A stretch of 64,000 nt of DNA. Origin: an uncultured Mycoplasmatota bacterium. GTDB taxonomy: Bacteria; Bacillota_I; Bacilli_A; RF39; UBA660. The stretch is from positions 248,001-312,000 of the forward strand of contig CALEBF010000014.1 in NCBI GenBank assembly GCA_937944975.1, given 5' to 3'. The position numbers and the translations under genes are program-made. Positions 1 to 8,536 of this stretch are shown in pieces (the stretch's first letter is position 1; each line of letters begins with the position of its first letter). The notes under the pieces were generated by a model that did no database searches, was not told the DNA's origin, and saw nothing but the letters and a program-made list of their open reading frames with translations.

Positions 1-453
1 CCATGGTATACATGGCCAGTGATGGCACGGCCTGTATGGTATTATGCAAATACGACTGGTCCTCATTATCAGACGATTAGTGGAATTGGGAATCCCCTCG
101 TATGGTGGGGTGGAATAATTGCATTGCTGGTATATTTGATTTGCTATATAAAAGAGCGAAAAAAAGAAATACCAGTATGTTTCATAGCGATTGGATGTTT
201 GTTCTTTTCCTATATTCCAATTACGCGAGATATGTTTTTATATCATTATTTTCCAGTCTTACCATTTATGATGTTACTGTTGGTTTGGCTTGTTCAAAAA
301 TTGCAGAAAATTACAAAGAAAAGAGCAATATTGACAACTGTTCTTTTATGTACCATCTTGTTATTTATCTATTTTTATCCGGTTTCTTCTGGTGCGAATA
401 TAACACAGGATATAGCAGAAAAACGAAGATGGTTTGAAAGCTGGTATTTTTAA
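1..453 (+). CDS. C-terminal part of a PMT/GT39-type membrane glycosyltransferase (5' truncated)
   Basis: The reading frame is open to the left edge, and the first codons (PWYTWPVMARPVWYY) already match the C-terminal four-helix region of protein O-mannosyltransferases (PMT_4TMC), so the GTG/ATG near 19-22 is internal and not a start. Visible: GNPLVWWG, three or four hydrophobic helices, and the loop with an RD pair followed by FLYHYFPVLPFM, which is typical of this family. Members transfer mannose from a polyprenyl phosphate to exported proteins or glycans at the outer face of the membrane. The catalytic N-terminal half is outside the window, so the substrate cannot be inferred. A related GT39 enzyme with another acceptor is possible. 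Confidence 0.7.
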   Translation, partial: PWYTWPVMARPVWYYANTTGPHYQTISGIGNPLVWWGGIIALLVYLICYIKERKKEIPVCFIAIGCLFFSYIPITRDMFLYHYFPVLPFMMLLLVWLVQKLQKITKKRAILTTVLLCTILLFIYFYPVSSGANITQDIAEKRRWFESWYF

Positions 454-508
454 TCGTTGAATTTTATTTAGATATCAGTTATAATAAAAAAAGATAGGAG
501 CGTTATTT

Positions 509-1384
509 ATGTTAGATGAGCAAGAAAAGCAGAAAAAGACATTGTTATATTTGGGAATCGCTGTTATTATTGTAACTTTATTGACTATTATTGGATCTTT
601 TTTTACGAAAAGTGAGAATAATCAAAGTAACAAAGGAAATGCAAATACAGAGTTTAAAGAAGTACAAGAAGAACAAATTAATTTATTTGCCGGAGCGTAT
701 ATGAATTCCAATAATTCATTTTATGGACAATCGTTGGTAAAACCGGAGCAATTAACAGATGAACAAAAACGATTGATCTCGCTTTTATTGATTCGAGAAT
801 TTAAAACTTATCAAGATTCAGCAATGACAGATGATGGGACAGGATGTCAACAATTAACTTTATATATAGAAGAGTACGAGGCAATTTTAGAAAATTATTT
901 TGGAACTGGAAATGTGGTGCCAAGAACAAACGCTAATGTTAATTTAAAATCAGTAACAAATTTTGGACCGGCTAAAATGACATATAATACAAATGATGGA
1001 ATTGTAACCATGACAGGAGATTATATGTGTTATAGAAATGGTGGAACTACACCTTTGAGTCAGTATGTAATTTATTCAATAGATTATCAACAAGAGGGAA
1101 ATATCGTAACAGCTATGGTGAAATATTATTATCGACAAAGAGCTGGTCAAACGACAAATTATATTAATTACCAATATCGTTTATATGAAAACAGGGGCGG
1201 AGTATTATTCTCTTTAACATTTGATAACAATGGTAAAGATTATGGATCTGGAATAAGTAAGGAAAAAGAAATGATTAGTAAATATGCAGATCAGTTAGCT
1301 GGTTTGAAATTTACATTTGAACTTAGAGATGATTCATATGTGCAATTAAAACAAGTGGAAACAATAGAACCAGAGGTAAAGTAG
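509..1384 (+). CDS. Hypothetical membrane-anchored extracytoplasmic protein
   Basis: A 291-residue protein not recognised as any family. One transmembrane segment lies at about residues 13-31 after a short charged cytoplasmic tail, followed by a low-complexity Asn/Ser/Lys linker and then a soluble, Tyr- and Thr-rich domain of about 220 residues that is probably mainly beta. There is no lipobox. A Shine-Dalgarno-like GATAGGAG precedes the ATG. It follows the mannosyltransferase fragment by 55 bases on the same strand and ends in its own hairpin terminator, so co-transcription with the upstream gene is possible. An extracytoplasmic location is inferred from the signal-anchor topology. Confidence 0.6.
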   Translation: MLDEQEKQKKTLLYLGIAVIIVTLLTIIGSFFTKSENNQSNKGNANTEFKEVQEEQINLFAGAYMNSNNSFYGQSLVKPEQLTDEQKRLISLLLIREFKTYQDSAMTDDGTGCQQLTLYIEEYEAILENYFGTGNVVPRTNANVNLKSVTNFGPAKMTYNTNDGIVTMTGDYMCYRNGGTTPLSQYVIYSIDYQQEGNIVTAMVKYYYRQRAGQTTNYINYQYRLYENRGGVLFSLTFDNNGKDYGSGISKEKEMISKYADQLAGLKFTFELRDDSYVQLKQVETIEPEVK

Positions 1385-1385
1385 A

Positions 1386-1424
1386 AAAGGAAATCATGAT
1401 AGATCACATGATTCCCCTTTTTTT
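1386..1424 (+). terminator. Rho-independent terminator
   Basis: The inverted repeat AATCATG...CATGATT, extended by a GG/CC pair, is followed by a run of seven T immediately after the stop of the 291-residue gene. Confidence 0.6.
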
Positions 1425-1441
1425 CTATTATAGGAGGCATT

Positions 1442-2548
1442 ATGCGTTATAAAATCATTTTGAAAATAGGTGTAGTTCTTTTATTTTTGATAGTTACTTT
1501 CTGCGAAATATATCCGCTCGTCCAACCGATACAGGCAAGTTATGAAGCATCTGGAGAAAGTAGTATGTCTGAATTTCTTTACCAATCCATGGTAGAAGAA
1601 CGGAGCAAGGATTTTGAATATGACTCTGAAGACATTCCAGATAAAACAACCGCACTTGTCTTAATAACTATTGGCGTAATATTCGAAATCGGAAATAGAG
1701 TTATAAAAAAATATATTTGGTTATGGATTATTGTATTAGGGGTTTGTTTTGGGTTAAATAAGTATCTTAAAACGAAGTTCAATAAGAATGATTTTCATCG
1801 TTATCAAGGATATTTTCGTGAAATTTTATCTGAATATTCTGTAGATGTATTATCATATATCGATCAATTTCAATTTCATTACCCTAGTGTTATTGCAGCA
1901 ATGATTTTACAGTTACAGAAAAAGGGATTGGTAGATATCGTCGATCATAAGCTAGTGAGAAAGGAAAAACAAGTAAACACGACAGCTTCCGAAGACTATT
2001 TACTAAATCACATCGTCGACGGGAAAATGGTAATTTCTAAATCGCAATTTGAAGAGAGAGTAAAACAGATGGCAACCGATCAAAAGTTAGTAAAGAAATT
2101 TGAATTGAAATCATTTGAAACTGGGTTATTTATTATGTGCGTTATCGCGCTGATTGCAATTGAACAAGTTCTGGGATTAGCAGCATTACCTGGTATCATA
2201 GTACTATTGGTAGGAGCTCTGATGTATAGTGAAATTATTATGTTGATAGGTGCATGTATTATCATTATGGTACCCGTATTTGTACTTTTATTTATCGGAA
2301 CAGTCATATTCTCTGAGATTGTATTTTTCATTAAATATAAGATGAATTCTGATGTACGTAGTAGGAAGGGAGAAAATATTAATACTCATTTAGAAGGATT
2401 AAAGAATTTCTTAAAAGATTTCTCAGCTTTAGATGAAAGAACACAGGAACAACTCGTCCTATGGGATGAATATTTGATTTACTCAGTTCTGTTTGAACAA
2501 AATAAAAAGATTACAGCAGAGTATGAAAATTATATATCTTTGAATTGA
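1442..2548 (+). CDS. DUF2207-like membrane protein
   Basis: A 368-residue protein. It has an N-terminal hydrophobic segment (about 7-27), a second helix pair near 70-105, a cytoplasmic stretch that looks like a small winged-helix-like module (YPSVIAAMILQLQKKGLVDI), and further helices near 225-300. The tail (THLEGLKNFLKDFSALDERTQEQLVLWDEYLIYSVLF) closely resembles the C-terminus of DUF2207 proteins, whose function is unknown. The usual N-terminal extracellular beta domain of DUF2207 is missing, with only about 40 residues between the first two helices. A good ribosome site (TAGGAGG) precedes the ATG. Confidence 0.65.
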   Translation: MRYKIILKIGVVLLFLIVTFCEIYPLVQPIQASYEASGESSMSEFLYQSMVEERSKDFEYDSEDIPDKTTALVLITIGVIFEIGNRVIKKYIWLWIIVLGVCFGLNKYLKTKFNKNDFHRYQGYFREILSEYSVDVLSYIDQFQFHYPSVIAAMILQLQKKGLVDIVDHKLVRKEKQVNTTASEDYLLNHIVDGKMVISKSQFEERVKQMATDQKLVKKFELKSFETGLFIMCVIALIAIEQVLGLAALPGIIVLLVGALMYSEIIMLIGACIIIMVPVFVLLFIGTVIFSEIVFFIKYKMNSDVRSRKGENINTHLEGLKNFLKDFSALDERTQEQLVLWDEYLIYSVLFEQNKKITAEYENYISLN

Positions 2549-2571
2549 TCAAAAAATGTGCAAAAATTGTG

Positions 2572-2600
2572 TTGACAATCATATATTAAAATGGTATATT
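2572..2600 (+). promoter_or_regulatory. Sigma-A-type promoter of the str operon
   Basis: TTGACA at 2572-2577 and TATATT at 2595-2600, separated by 17 bases. Transcription would start just before the leader hairpin at 2611. Confidence 0.7.
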
Positions 2601-2610
2601 ATTACTGCAT

Positions 2611-2645
2611 TTAATTAAGGTTTACTTCGGTAAATCTTTAATTAA
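2611..2645 (+). promoter_or_regulatory. UUCG-capped leader hairpin upstream of rpsL
   Basis: Two arms of 15 and 16 bases (2611-2625 and 2630-2645) pair almost fully around a TTCG tetraloop, with one bulged T and one G-U pair. There is no T-run after it, so it is not a simple terminator. It sits at the predicted 5' end of the transcript. It could stabilise the mRNA or serve as a regulatory leader; that role is inferred. Confidence 0.5.
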
Positions 2646-2692
2646 GGGTTAAAATGAAACACCTGGAAGTGTGTAAAGAAAGGAGGACCTAC

Positions 2693-3112
2693 ATGCCAAC
2701 GATTAACCAATTAGTAAAGAAAAGAAGACAAGCAAAGAAATACAAAGGAAAAGCACCAGCACTTAACAGAGGATACAACAGCAAAGAGAAGAAAGCAACA
2801 AATCAAAATTCTCCTCAAAAACGTGGAGTATGTACTCGTGTTGGAACAATGACACCAAAGAAACCAAACTCAGCTTTACGTAAATATGCTCGTGTTCGTT
2901 TATCAAACGGAATGGAAGTAACTGCTTATATTCCAGGAGAAGGACACAACTTACAAGAACATAGCGTTGTTATGATTCGTGGAGGACGTGTTAAGGACTT
3001 AGTCGGAGTTCGTTATCACATTATCCGTGGAACATTAGATACAGCTGGAGTTGATGCTCGTCGTCAAGGACGTAGTAAATATGGTACAAAGAAACCAAAA
3101 TCAAGTAAATAA
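2693..3112 (+). CDS. rpsL: 30S ribosomal protein S12
   Basis: Ribosomal protein S12 of the decoding centre, 139 residues, the usual length for Gram-positive bacteria. The start at 2693 (MPTINQL) is chosen over the in-frame ATG at 2654 because AGGAGG at 2681-2686 precedes it and the family begins with this sequence. The PKKPNSALRK loop and GEGHNLQEHS are intact, including the lysines that correspond to E. coli K42 and K87. One oddity is that the normally invariant proline of KDLPGVRYH is valine here (residue 104). It is the first gene of the str operon, 26 bases before rpsG. Confidence 0.98.
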   Translation: MPTINQLVKKRRQAKKYKGKAPALNRGYNSKEKKATNQNSPQKRGVCTRVGTMTPKKPNSALRKYARVRLSNGMEVTAYIPGEGHNLQEHSVVMIRGGRVKDLVGVRYHIIRGTLDTAGVDARRQGRSKYGTKKPKSSK

Positions 3113-3138
3113 TAAAAAAACAATGGAAGGAGGATATT

Positions 3139-3606
3139 ATGCGTAAGAGAAGAGCAGTAAAAAGAGATGTACTTGCTGATCCTATGTACAATTCAAAATT
3201 AGTTACAAAATTAATCAACCGTTTAATGGTAGATGGTAAAAAAGGAAAAGCACAAACAATTCTTTATAAATCTTTTGATATCGTTGCAGAGAAAACCGGA
3301 AAAGATCCAATGGAAGTATTCCAAGCTGCAATGGAAAATATCAAACCTGCATTAGAGGTTAAATCTCGTCGTGTTGGTGGAGCAAACTATCAAGTACCAA
3401 TCGAAGTAAGACCTGATCGTAGTCAAGCATTAGGGCTTCGTTGGTTAGTACAATATGCACGTTTAAGAGGTGGACACTCTATGGCAGAAAACTTAGCAAA
3501 CGAAATTATCGATGCATCTAACGGTACAGGTGGAGCTGTTAAGAAACGCGAAGATACTCACCGTATGGCAGAGGCAAACAAAGCATTTGCTCACTACCGT
3601 TGGTAA
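3139..3606 (+). CDS. rpsG: 30S ribosomal protein S7
   Basis: Primary 16S rRNA-binding protein that nucleates assembly of the 30S head, 155 residues and full length. It begins MRKRRAVKRD, carries the conserved GGANYQVP and a C-terminus ending in AFAHYRW. AAGGAGG lies just upstream of the ATG. Second gene of the str operon, as in most bacteria, and followed 27 bases later by fusA. Confidence 0.98.
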   Translation: MRKRRAVKRDVLADPMYNSKLVTKLINRLMVDGKKGKAQTILYKSFDIVAEKTGKDPMEVFQAAMENIKPALEVKSRRVGGANYQVPIEVRPDRSQALGLRWLVQYARLRGGHSMAENLANEIIDASNGTGGAVKKREDTHRMAEANKAFAHYRW

Positions 3607-3633
3607 TAATATTATAGGAAAGGAAAGAGACGT

Positions 3634-5712
3634 ATGGCTCGTGAATATAGTTTAGAAAATACACGTAACCTTGGAATCATGGCGCATATCGATGCTGGAA
3701 AGACAACTTGTACAGAACGTGTACTATTCCATACTGGTAAAATTCACAAAATCGGAGAAACTCACGATGGAGAATCTCAGATGGACTGGATGGAGCAAGA
3801 ACAAGAACGTGGAATTACCATTACATCAGCTGCTACGACTGCTTTCTGGAAAGGTCATAGATTCAATATCATTGACACTCCAGGACACGTAGACTTTACA
3901 GTTGAGGTATCTCGTTCTCTTCGTGTACTAGATGGAGCAGTAGCGTTACTCGACTCACAAGCTGGAGTTGAGCCACAAACTGAAACAGTTTGGCGCCAGG
4001 CAACTGAATTCAAAGTTCCTCGTATGATCTTCTGTAACAAGATGGATAAAATGGGAGCTGACTTTGAATACAGCTTAAGCACAATCGATTCAAGATTAGG
4101 TGTCAATGCCAAACCAATTGAATGGCCAATTGGGGCAGAAAGTGAATTTAATGGTATTATCGATTTAGTTACGATGAAGGCATACCATTACGATGGAAAA
4201 CAAGAAGAGAATCCAGAAGAAATCGAAATTCCTGCTGATTTAGTTGATATCGCAAACGAAAAACGTAACGAATTAATCGAAGCAGTTGCTGAATTCGATG
4301 ACGAATTAATGGAAAAATATCTTGGGGATGAAGAAATTAGCGTTGATTTAATCAAACGTGCGATCCGTAAAGGAACACTTGCTGTTGAGTTCTTCCCAGT
4401 ATTATGTGGTACTGCACTTGGAAATATTGGAGTAAAATTACTTCTAGATGCAGTTGTTGACTACTTACCATCTCCTGTTGATATCGAATCTATCAAAGGA
4501 ACTGATAAAGATGGAAACGAAGTAGAAAGACATCCAAGTGATTCAGAACCATTCAGTGCATTAGCATTTAAAGTAATGACAGATCCATATGTAGGACGTC
4601 TTACATTCTTCCGTGTATACTCAGGACATTTAAGTAGTGGTTCTTATACATTGAATGCAACGAAAGGAACGAAAGAGAGAATCGGACGTTTACTATTGAT
4701 GCATGCAAACAACCGTACAGAAATTACAGATGTATATGCTGGAGATATCGCTGCTGCAGTAGGTCTTAAAAATACGACAACTGGAGATACATTATGTGAT
4801 GAGAAACATCCTGTTATTTTGGAATCAATGGAATTCCCAGAACCAGTTATCGAACTTGCAGTAGAACCAAAATCTAAAGGAGACCAAGACAAGATGGGAA
4901 TCGCTTTACAGAAATTAAGTGAAGAAGACCCAACATTTAGAGCTAGTACAAACCATGAAACTGGACAGACGATCATCGCTGGAATGGGTGAGTTACACCT
5001 TGATATCATCGTGGACCGTATGAAAAGAGAATTTGGTGTAGAAGCTAACATTGGTCAACCACAAGTATCTTACCGTGAGACAATCACAAAAGCTGCTGAG
5101 TGTGAAGGTAAGTACATTAAACAATCTGGAGGACGTGGACAATATGGACACGTATGGATCAAGTTTGAACCAAACCCAGATAAAGGATATGAGTTCGTTG
5201 ATGCTGTTGTTGGTGGAGTTGTTCCTCGTGAATACATTCCAGTAACAGATAAAGGACTTCAAGATGCAATGAAGACAGGTGTGCTTGCTGGATACCCTAT
5301 GGTAGACGTTAAAGCAACATTATTCGATGGTTCTTACCACGATGTCGATTCATCAGAAATGGCATATAAAGTTGCTGCTTCATTAGCATTAAAAGAAGCA
5401 AAGAAAAAATGTGCTCCAGTACTTTTGGAACCAATCATGAAAGTACAGGTTATCGTTCCAGATGAATATCTTGGAAACGTTATGGGAGACATCACTTCAC
5501 GTCGTGGACGTCCACTTGGTCAAGAATCACGTGGAAATGCACTTGCAATCAACGCGACAGTACCACTTGCAGAAATGTTTGGATACGCAACAAGCTTACG
5601 TTCTAACACGCAAGGACGTGGACAATTTACAATGGTATTCGATCATTATGAGGAAGTACCAAAGAACATCGCAGAGGAGATCATCAAGAAAAATGGAGGA
5701 AGCCAAAACTAG
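3634..5712 (+). CDS. fusA: Translation elongation factor G
   Basis: GTPase that drives ribosomal translocation and, with RRF, ribosome recycling; 692 residues. The P-loop is AHIDAGKT near residue 17, switch II is DTPGHVDFT, and NKMDKMGA is the G4 motif. Domains II-V follow in full (QSGGRGQYGHVWI in domain IV, EPIMKVQV in domain V). AAAGGAAAG precedes the ATG. The A/T-rich gap to tuf contains a weak hairpin at about 5717-5737 (AAAAAGG/CCTTTTT), so transcription may be reduced there and renewed by a tuf promoter. The frr product, encoded at 17017, is its partner in recycling. Confidence 0.98.
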   Translation: MAREYSLENTRNLGIMAHIDAGKTTCTERVLFHTGKIHKIGETHDGESQMDWMEQEQERGITITSAATTAFWKGHRFNIIDTPGHVDFTVEVSRSLRVLDGAVALLDSQAGVEPQTETVWRQATEFKVPRMIFCNKMDKMGADFEYSLSTIDSRLGVNAKPIEWPIGAESEFNGIIDLVTMKAYHYDGKQEENPEEIEIPADLVDIANEKRNELIEAVAEFDDELMEKYLGDEEISVDLIKRAIRKGTLAVEFFPVLCGTALGNIGVKLLLDAVVDYLPSPVDIESIKGTDKDGNEVERHPSDSEPFSALAFKVMTDPYVGRLTFFRVYSGHLSSGSYTLNATKGTKERIGRLLLMHANNRTEITDVYAGDIAAAVGLKNTTTGDTLCDEKHPVILESMEFPEPVIELAVEPKSKGDQDKMGIALQKLSEEDPTFRASTNHETGQTIIAGMGELHLDIIVDRMKREFGVEANIGQPQVSYRETITKAAECEGKYIKQSGGRGQYGHVWIKFEPNPDKGYEFVDAVVGGVVPREYIPVTDKGLQDAMKTGVLAGYPMVDVKATLFDGSYHDVDSSEMAYKVAASLALKEAKKKCAPVLLEPIMKVQVIVPDEYLGNVMGDITSRRGRPLGQESRGNALAINATVPLAEMFGYATSLRSNTQGRGQFTMVFDHYEEVPKNIAEEIIKKNGGSQN

Positions 5713-5778
5713 TTTGGAAAAAGGGATTTCCTTTTTTCAAAGGTTTCCAATAATTCGATATAAATTCATGAAAAATGC

Positions 5779-5807
5779 TTGATATTTCTCATGAGTTCAT
5801 ATAAAAT
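5779..5807 (+). promoter_or_regulatory. Putative internal promoter for tuf
   Basis: TTGATA at 5779-5784 and TAAAAT at 5802-5807 with a 17-base spacer, in the 130-base gap between fusA and tuf. It would allow separate, higher expression of EF-Tu. Confidence 0.5.
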
Positions 5808-5842
5808 ATAATATGTAAGTTAAATATAAGGAGGAAATTATT

Positions 5843-7027
5843 ATGGCAAAAGAAAAATTTGACCGTTCGTTACCACACGTTAATATTGGTACAATCGGAC
5901 ACGTTGACCACGGTAAAACTACTTTAACTGCTGCTATTACAAAAGTATTATCTGATAAAGGATATGCTCAATTCGAAGGATATGCTGATATCGATAAAGC
6001 ACCAGAAGAAAGAGAACGTGGAATTACAATTAACACTGCTCACGTTGAATATCGTACTGACAAACGTCACTACGCTCACGTAGACTGCCCAGGACACGCC
6101 GATTATGTAAAGAACATGATCACAGGTGCTGCTCAAATGGACGGAGCAATCTTAGTTATTGCTGCAACTGATGGACCTATGGCCCAAACTCGTGAACACA
6201 TCTTATTATCACGTCAAGTTGGAGTACCTCGCATGGTTGTATTCATGAACAAATGTGATATGGTAGATGACGAAGAATTATTAGACTTAGTTGAAATGGA
6301 AATTCGTGAGTTATTAAGCGAATATGGATACGATGGAGACAACACTCCAATCATCCGTGGATCTGCTTTAAAAGCTCTTGAAGGTGATGAAAAATGGACT
6401 GGAGCTATCAACGAACTTATGGATGCAGTTGATAACTGGATCGAAACTCCAGCTCGTGACACTGACAAACCATTCTTAATGCCAATTGAGGATGTATTCA
6501 CAATCACAGGACGTGGAACTGTTGTTACAGGTCGTGTAGAACGTGGACAATTAAAACTTAACGACGAAGTTGAAATCGTTGGTATTAAAGCAACTCAAAA
6601 ATCTGTTGTTACAGGAATTGAAATGTTCCGTAAACAATTAGACTATGCAGAAGCAGGAGATAATGCCGGAGTATTATTACGTGGTATTGCTCGTGAAGAT
6701 GTAGAACGTGGTCAAGTATTAGCTAAACCAGGTTCAGTGACTCCACACAAGAAATTCAAAGCTCAAGTTTATGTACTTAGCAAAGAAGAAGGTGGACGTC
6801 ATACTCCATTCTTCTCAAATTACCGTCCACAATTCTATTTCCGTACAACTGACGTAACTGGAGTAATCGAGTTACCAGCAGGAGTAGAAATGGTAATGCC
6901 AGGAGACAACGTAGAAATGACAGTTGAATTAATCAGCTCAATCGCTATCGAAAACGGAACGAAATTCTCAATCCGTGAAGGTGGACGTACAGTTGGTGCT
7001 GGAAACGTTTCTGAAATCGTTGAATAA
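5843..7027 (+). CDS. tuf: Translation elongation factor Tu
   Basis: GTPase that delivers aminoacyl-tRNA to the ribosome; 394 residues, full length. The P-loop is GHVDHGKT near residue 19, RGITINTAHVEY is the effector region, DCPGHADYV is switch II and NKCD is G4. A strong GGAGG precedes the ATG. It is the last gene of the str cluster and is closed by a strong terminator. Codons are highly biased toward translationally optimal ones, as expected for the most abundant protein. Confidence 0.99.
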   Translation: MAKEKFDRSLPHVNIGTIGHVDHGKTTLTAAITKVLSDKGYAQFEGYADIDKAPEERERGITINTAHVEYRTDKRHYAHVDCPGHADYVKNMITGAAQMDGAILVIAATDGPMAQTREHILLSRQVGVPRMVVFMNKCDMVDDEELLDLVEMEIRELLSEYGYDGDNTPIIRGSALKALEGDEKWTGAINELMDAVDNWIETPARDTDKPFLMPIEDVFTITGRGTVVTGRVERGQLKLNDEVEIVGIKATQKSVVTGIEMFRKQLDYAEAGDNAGVLLRGIAREDVERGQVLAKPGSVTPHKKFKAQVYVLSKEEGGRHTPFFSNYRPQFYFRTTDVTGVIELPAGVEMVMPGDNVEMTVELISSIAIENGTKFSIREGGRTVGAGNVSEIVE

Positions 7028-7034
7028 TTAAAAT

Positions 7035-7061
7035 AAAAAAGAATCTTCGGATTCTTTTTTT
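7035..7061 (+). terminator. Strong terminator after tuf
   Basis: GAATC-TTCG-GATTC flanked by A6 and T7, which extends the stem to 11 base pairs with a UUCG tetraloop. Confidence 0.9.
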
Positions 7062-7065
7062 GTTA

Positions 7066-7090
7066 TTAAAAAATGTAGCGTGTGCTACAT
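7066..7090 (-). terminator. Terminator of the minus-strand femAB-like gene
   Basis: Read on the minus strand, ATGTAGC and GCTACAT flank a four-base loop and are followed by a T-run. The stem begins at the stop codon of the gene at 7090-8337. Confidence 0.75.
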
Positions 7091-8337
7091 TATGATCGAT
7101 TAAATATATTTTTAAGTGGTGCTGTATTGCGATACATGAAATAAAGTGGTGCGTTTGTGATAAGTTCTAAATCTCCAATATATTCGACGACTTCGGTATG
7201 GAAAGAAGTTTTAAAGTCGTTTAATTCTTTCATTTTATTTTCCGCTAACGTCGGATTAGCAACTCCACCTAAATTAAATGTTTCAAAGCCGAGGCGAGAA
7301 TACTTTTCTATGACTTTCCAGAAGAGCAAATGCCTTGCAGAAAATTCTTTCATTTGATGATTGTATCCATCGAGAACAGTGTAGACTGTCTTCTTATGTT
7401 TGACGATCAGCAACGAAGATAAGATAACACCTTTTGGATATTCTCTTAGAAGATTAGTCGCTTGAATTAACTGATTTTTATATTGGTCAAATAGGCGATC
7501 GACACGCATCTTTTCGTTGATTACTTTTTCTTTTGAAAGATCTTGTCTTAATAAAAGGCCATTTAATTCATTTGATCTTGCTTCGTATTCTTGGTATAGT
7601 TCCTGCGATTTTTTTAAGTAAATTTCCGTATCTAATTTTGCATAGTAAAATTCAATTGCCTGTTTTGTATCAAAGTACTGATAAAATTGTCTTAGAAAAT
7701 TTAAGTCTCTCGGATATTCGTCTTTTATTTCTAAGTATAGGTATTCTAAGTGATTTTGATTTCCTTTATATATTTTAACTCCCATTTCCTCTGAAAAACG
7801 AATATGTTCTTGCAGTTCGGGAGCAAGTCGCTCAAATAAAGTGTAATAAGGAACATTTAATTTTAATTCTGCTTCATATCTAGGAAGTAGAGATTCAAAG
7901 TAATGATTGTATCCCATATGAAAGTAACCGTTCTTTTTAAGAGCATCAAATGTTGCATCATAATTTGCGATCGGTGTTTTTTCGTTTATTTGATATCGCA
8001 TCCGTTCGATCATTGGTGCGATTTTGACTGCGATAATGTCTTTCTTTCCAAGATATTTTTTAATTTCCTTTGTAAAGATAGAAATAAGTTCCGTATTATT
8101 ATAATCGATTAAGAATCCACGTGGAACTGTTGCGTACTTAAATCCACCCAGTTTTTCAACGAGGATTAAAGTAGCGCCATATATATTACTACGTTCATCG
8201 ACGAGACCTAACAGTAAAGATTGATATTCTTGATGACTCATGGCAAGAGCGTATTCACTTGTCTGATACATACTTGTCTTATGAAACGCATCGATAAATA
8301 GATTAAATTCTTCTGTCGATAATTCTTTGATAGACAT
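7090..8337 (-). CDS. FemA/FemB/MurM-type peptidyltransferase
   Basis: A 415-residue member of the FemABX family, which uses aminoacyl-tRNA to add amino acids to the side chain of lipid-linked peptidoglycan precursor at the inner membrane face. Visible: two GNAT-like halves, with VPRGFLIDYNN in the first and FNLGGVANP plus LNDFKTSFHTEVVEYIGDLEL in the second. Between them is a charged helical hairpin of about 60 residues (roughly 240-300), like the coiled-coil arm of FemA. It stands alone between tuf and the divergent murD. The second family member is at 40611-41852, so the cell may build a branched or two-residue cross-bridge. The amino acid used cannot be told. Confidence 0.85.
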   Translation of the reverse strand: MSIKELSTEEFNLFIDAFHKTSMYQTSEYALAMSHQEYQSLLLGLVDERSNIYGATLILVEKLGGFKYATVPRGFLIDYNNTELISIFTKEIKKYLGKKDIIAVKIAPMIERMRYQINEKTPIANYDATFDALKKNGYFHMGYNHYFESLLPRYEAELKLNVPYYTLFERLAPELQEHIRFSEEMGVKIYKGNQNHLEYLYLEIKDEYPRDLNFLRQFYQYFDTKQAIEFYYAKLDTEIYLKKSQELYQEYEARSNELNGLLLRQDLSKEKVINEKMRVDRLFDQYKNQLIQATNLLREYPKGVILSSLLIVKHKKTVYTVLDGYNHQMKEFSARHLLFWKVIEKYSRLGFETFNLGGVANPTLAENKMKELNDFKTSFHTEVVEYIGDLELITNAPLYFMYRNTAPLKNIFNRS

Positions 8338-8488
8338 CGCCCCTCATCCTCTCTTATGGAAATATTATATCACGGATTATATAAAACATAAAGGTTAGAA
8401 CGAGAAAAAAACACCTTTTTTCGTTGTGTTTTTGTCGAAATTAGAAGATATGTAGCGCATGTTTTTTTGTCAAGAAAATGTCTGTATA

Positions 8489-8517
8489 TTAACAAAGAAA
8501 AAGAATAATGTTATAAT
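8489..8517 (+). promoter_or_regulatory. Promoter of murD-eno
   Basis: TTAACA at 8489-8494 and TATAAT at 8512-8517 with a 17-base spacer, 20 bases before the murD start. Confidence 0.6.
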
Positions 8518-8536
8518 GAAATAGGAAGGTGAAAAC

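Noticed and set aside
19..453. Treating the first frame as a complete 144-residue protein starting at 19 or 22
   Set aside because: The six codons to its left continue the same frame to the window edge and match the PMT C-terminal domain, so it is a truncated gene and the GTG/ATG is internal.
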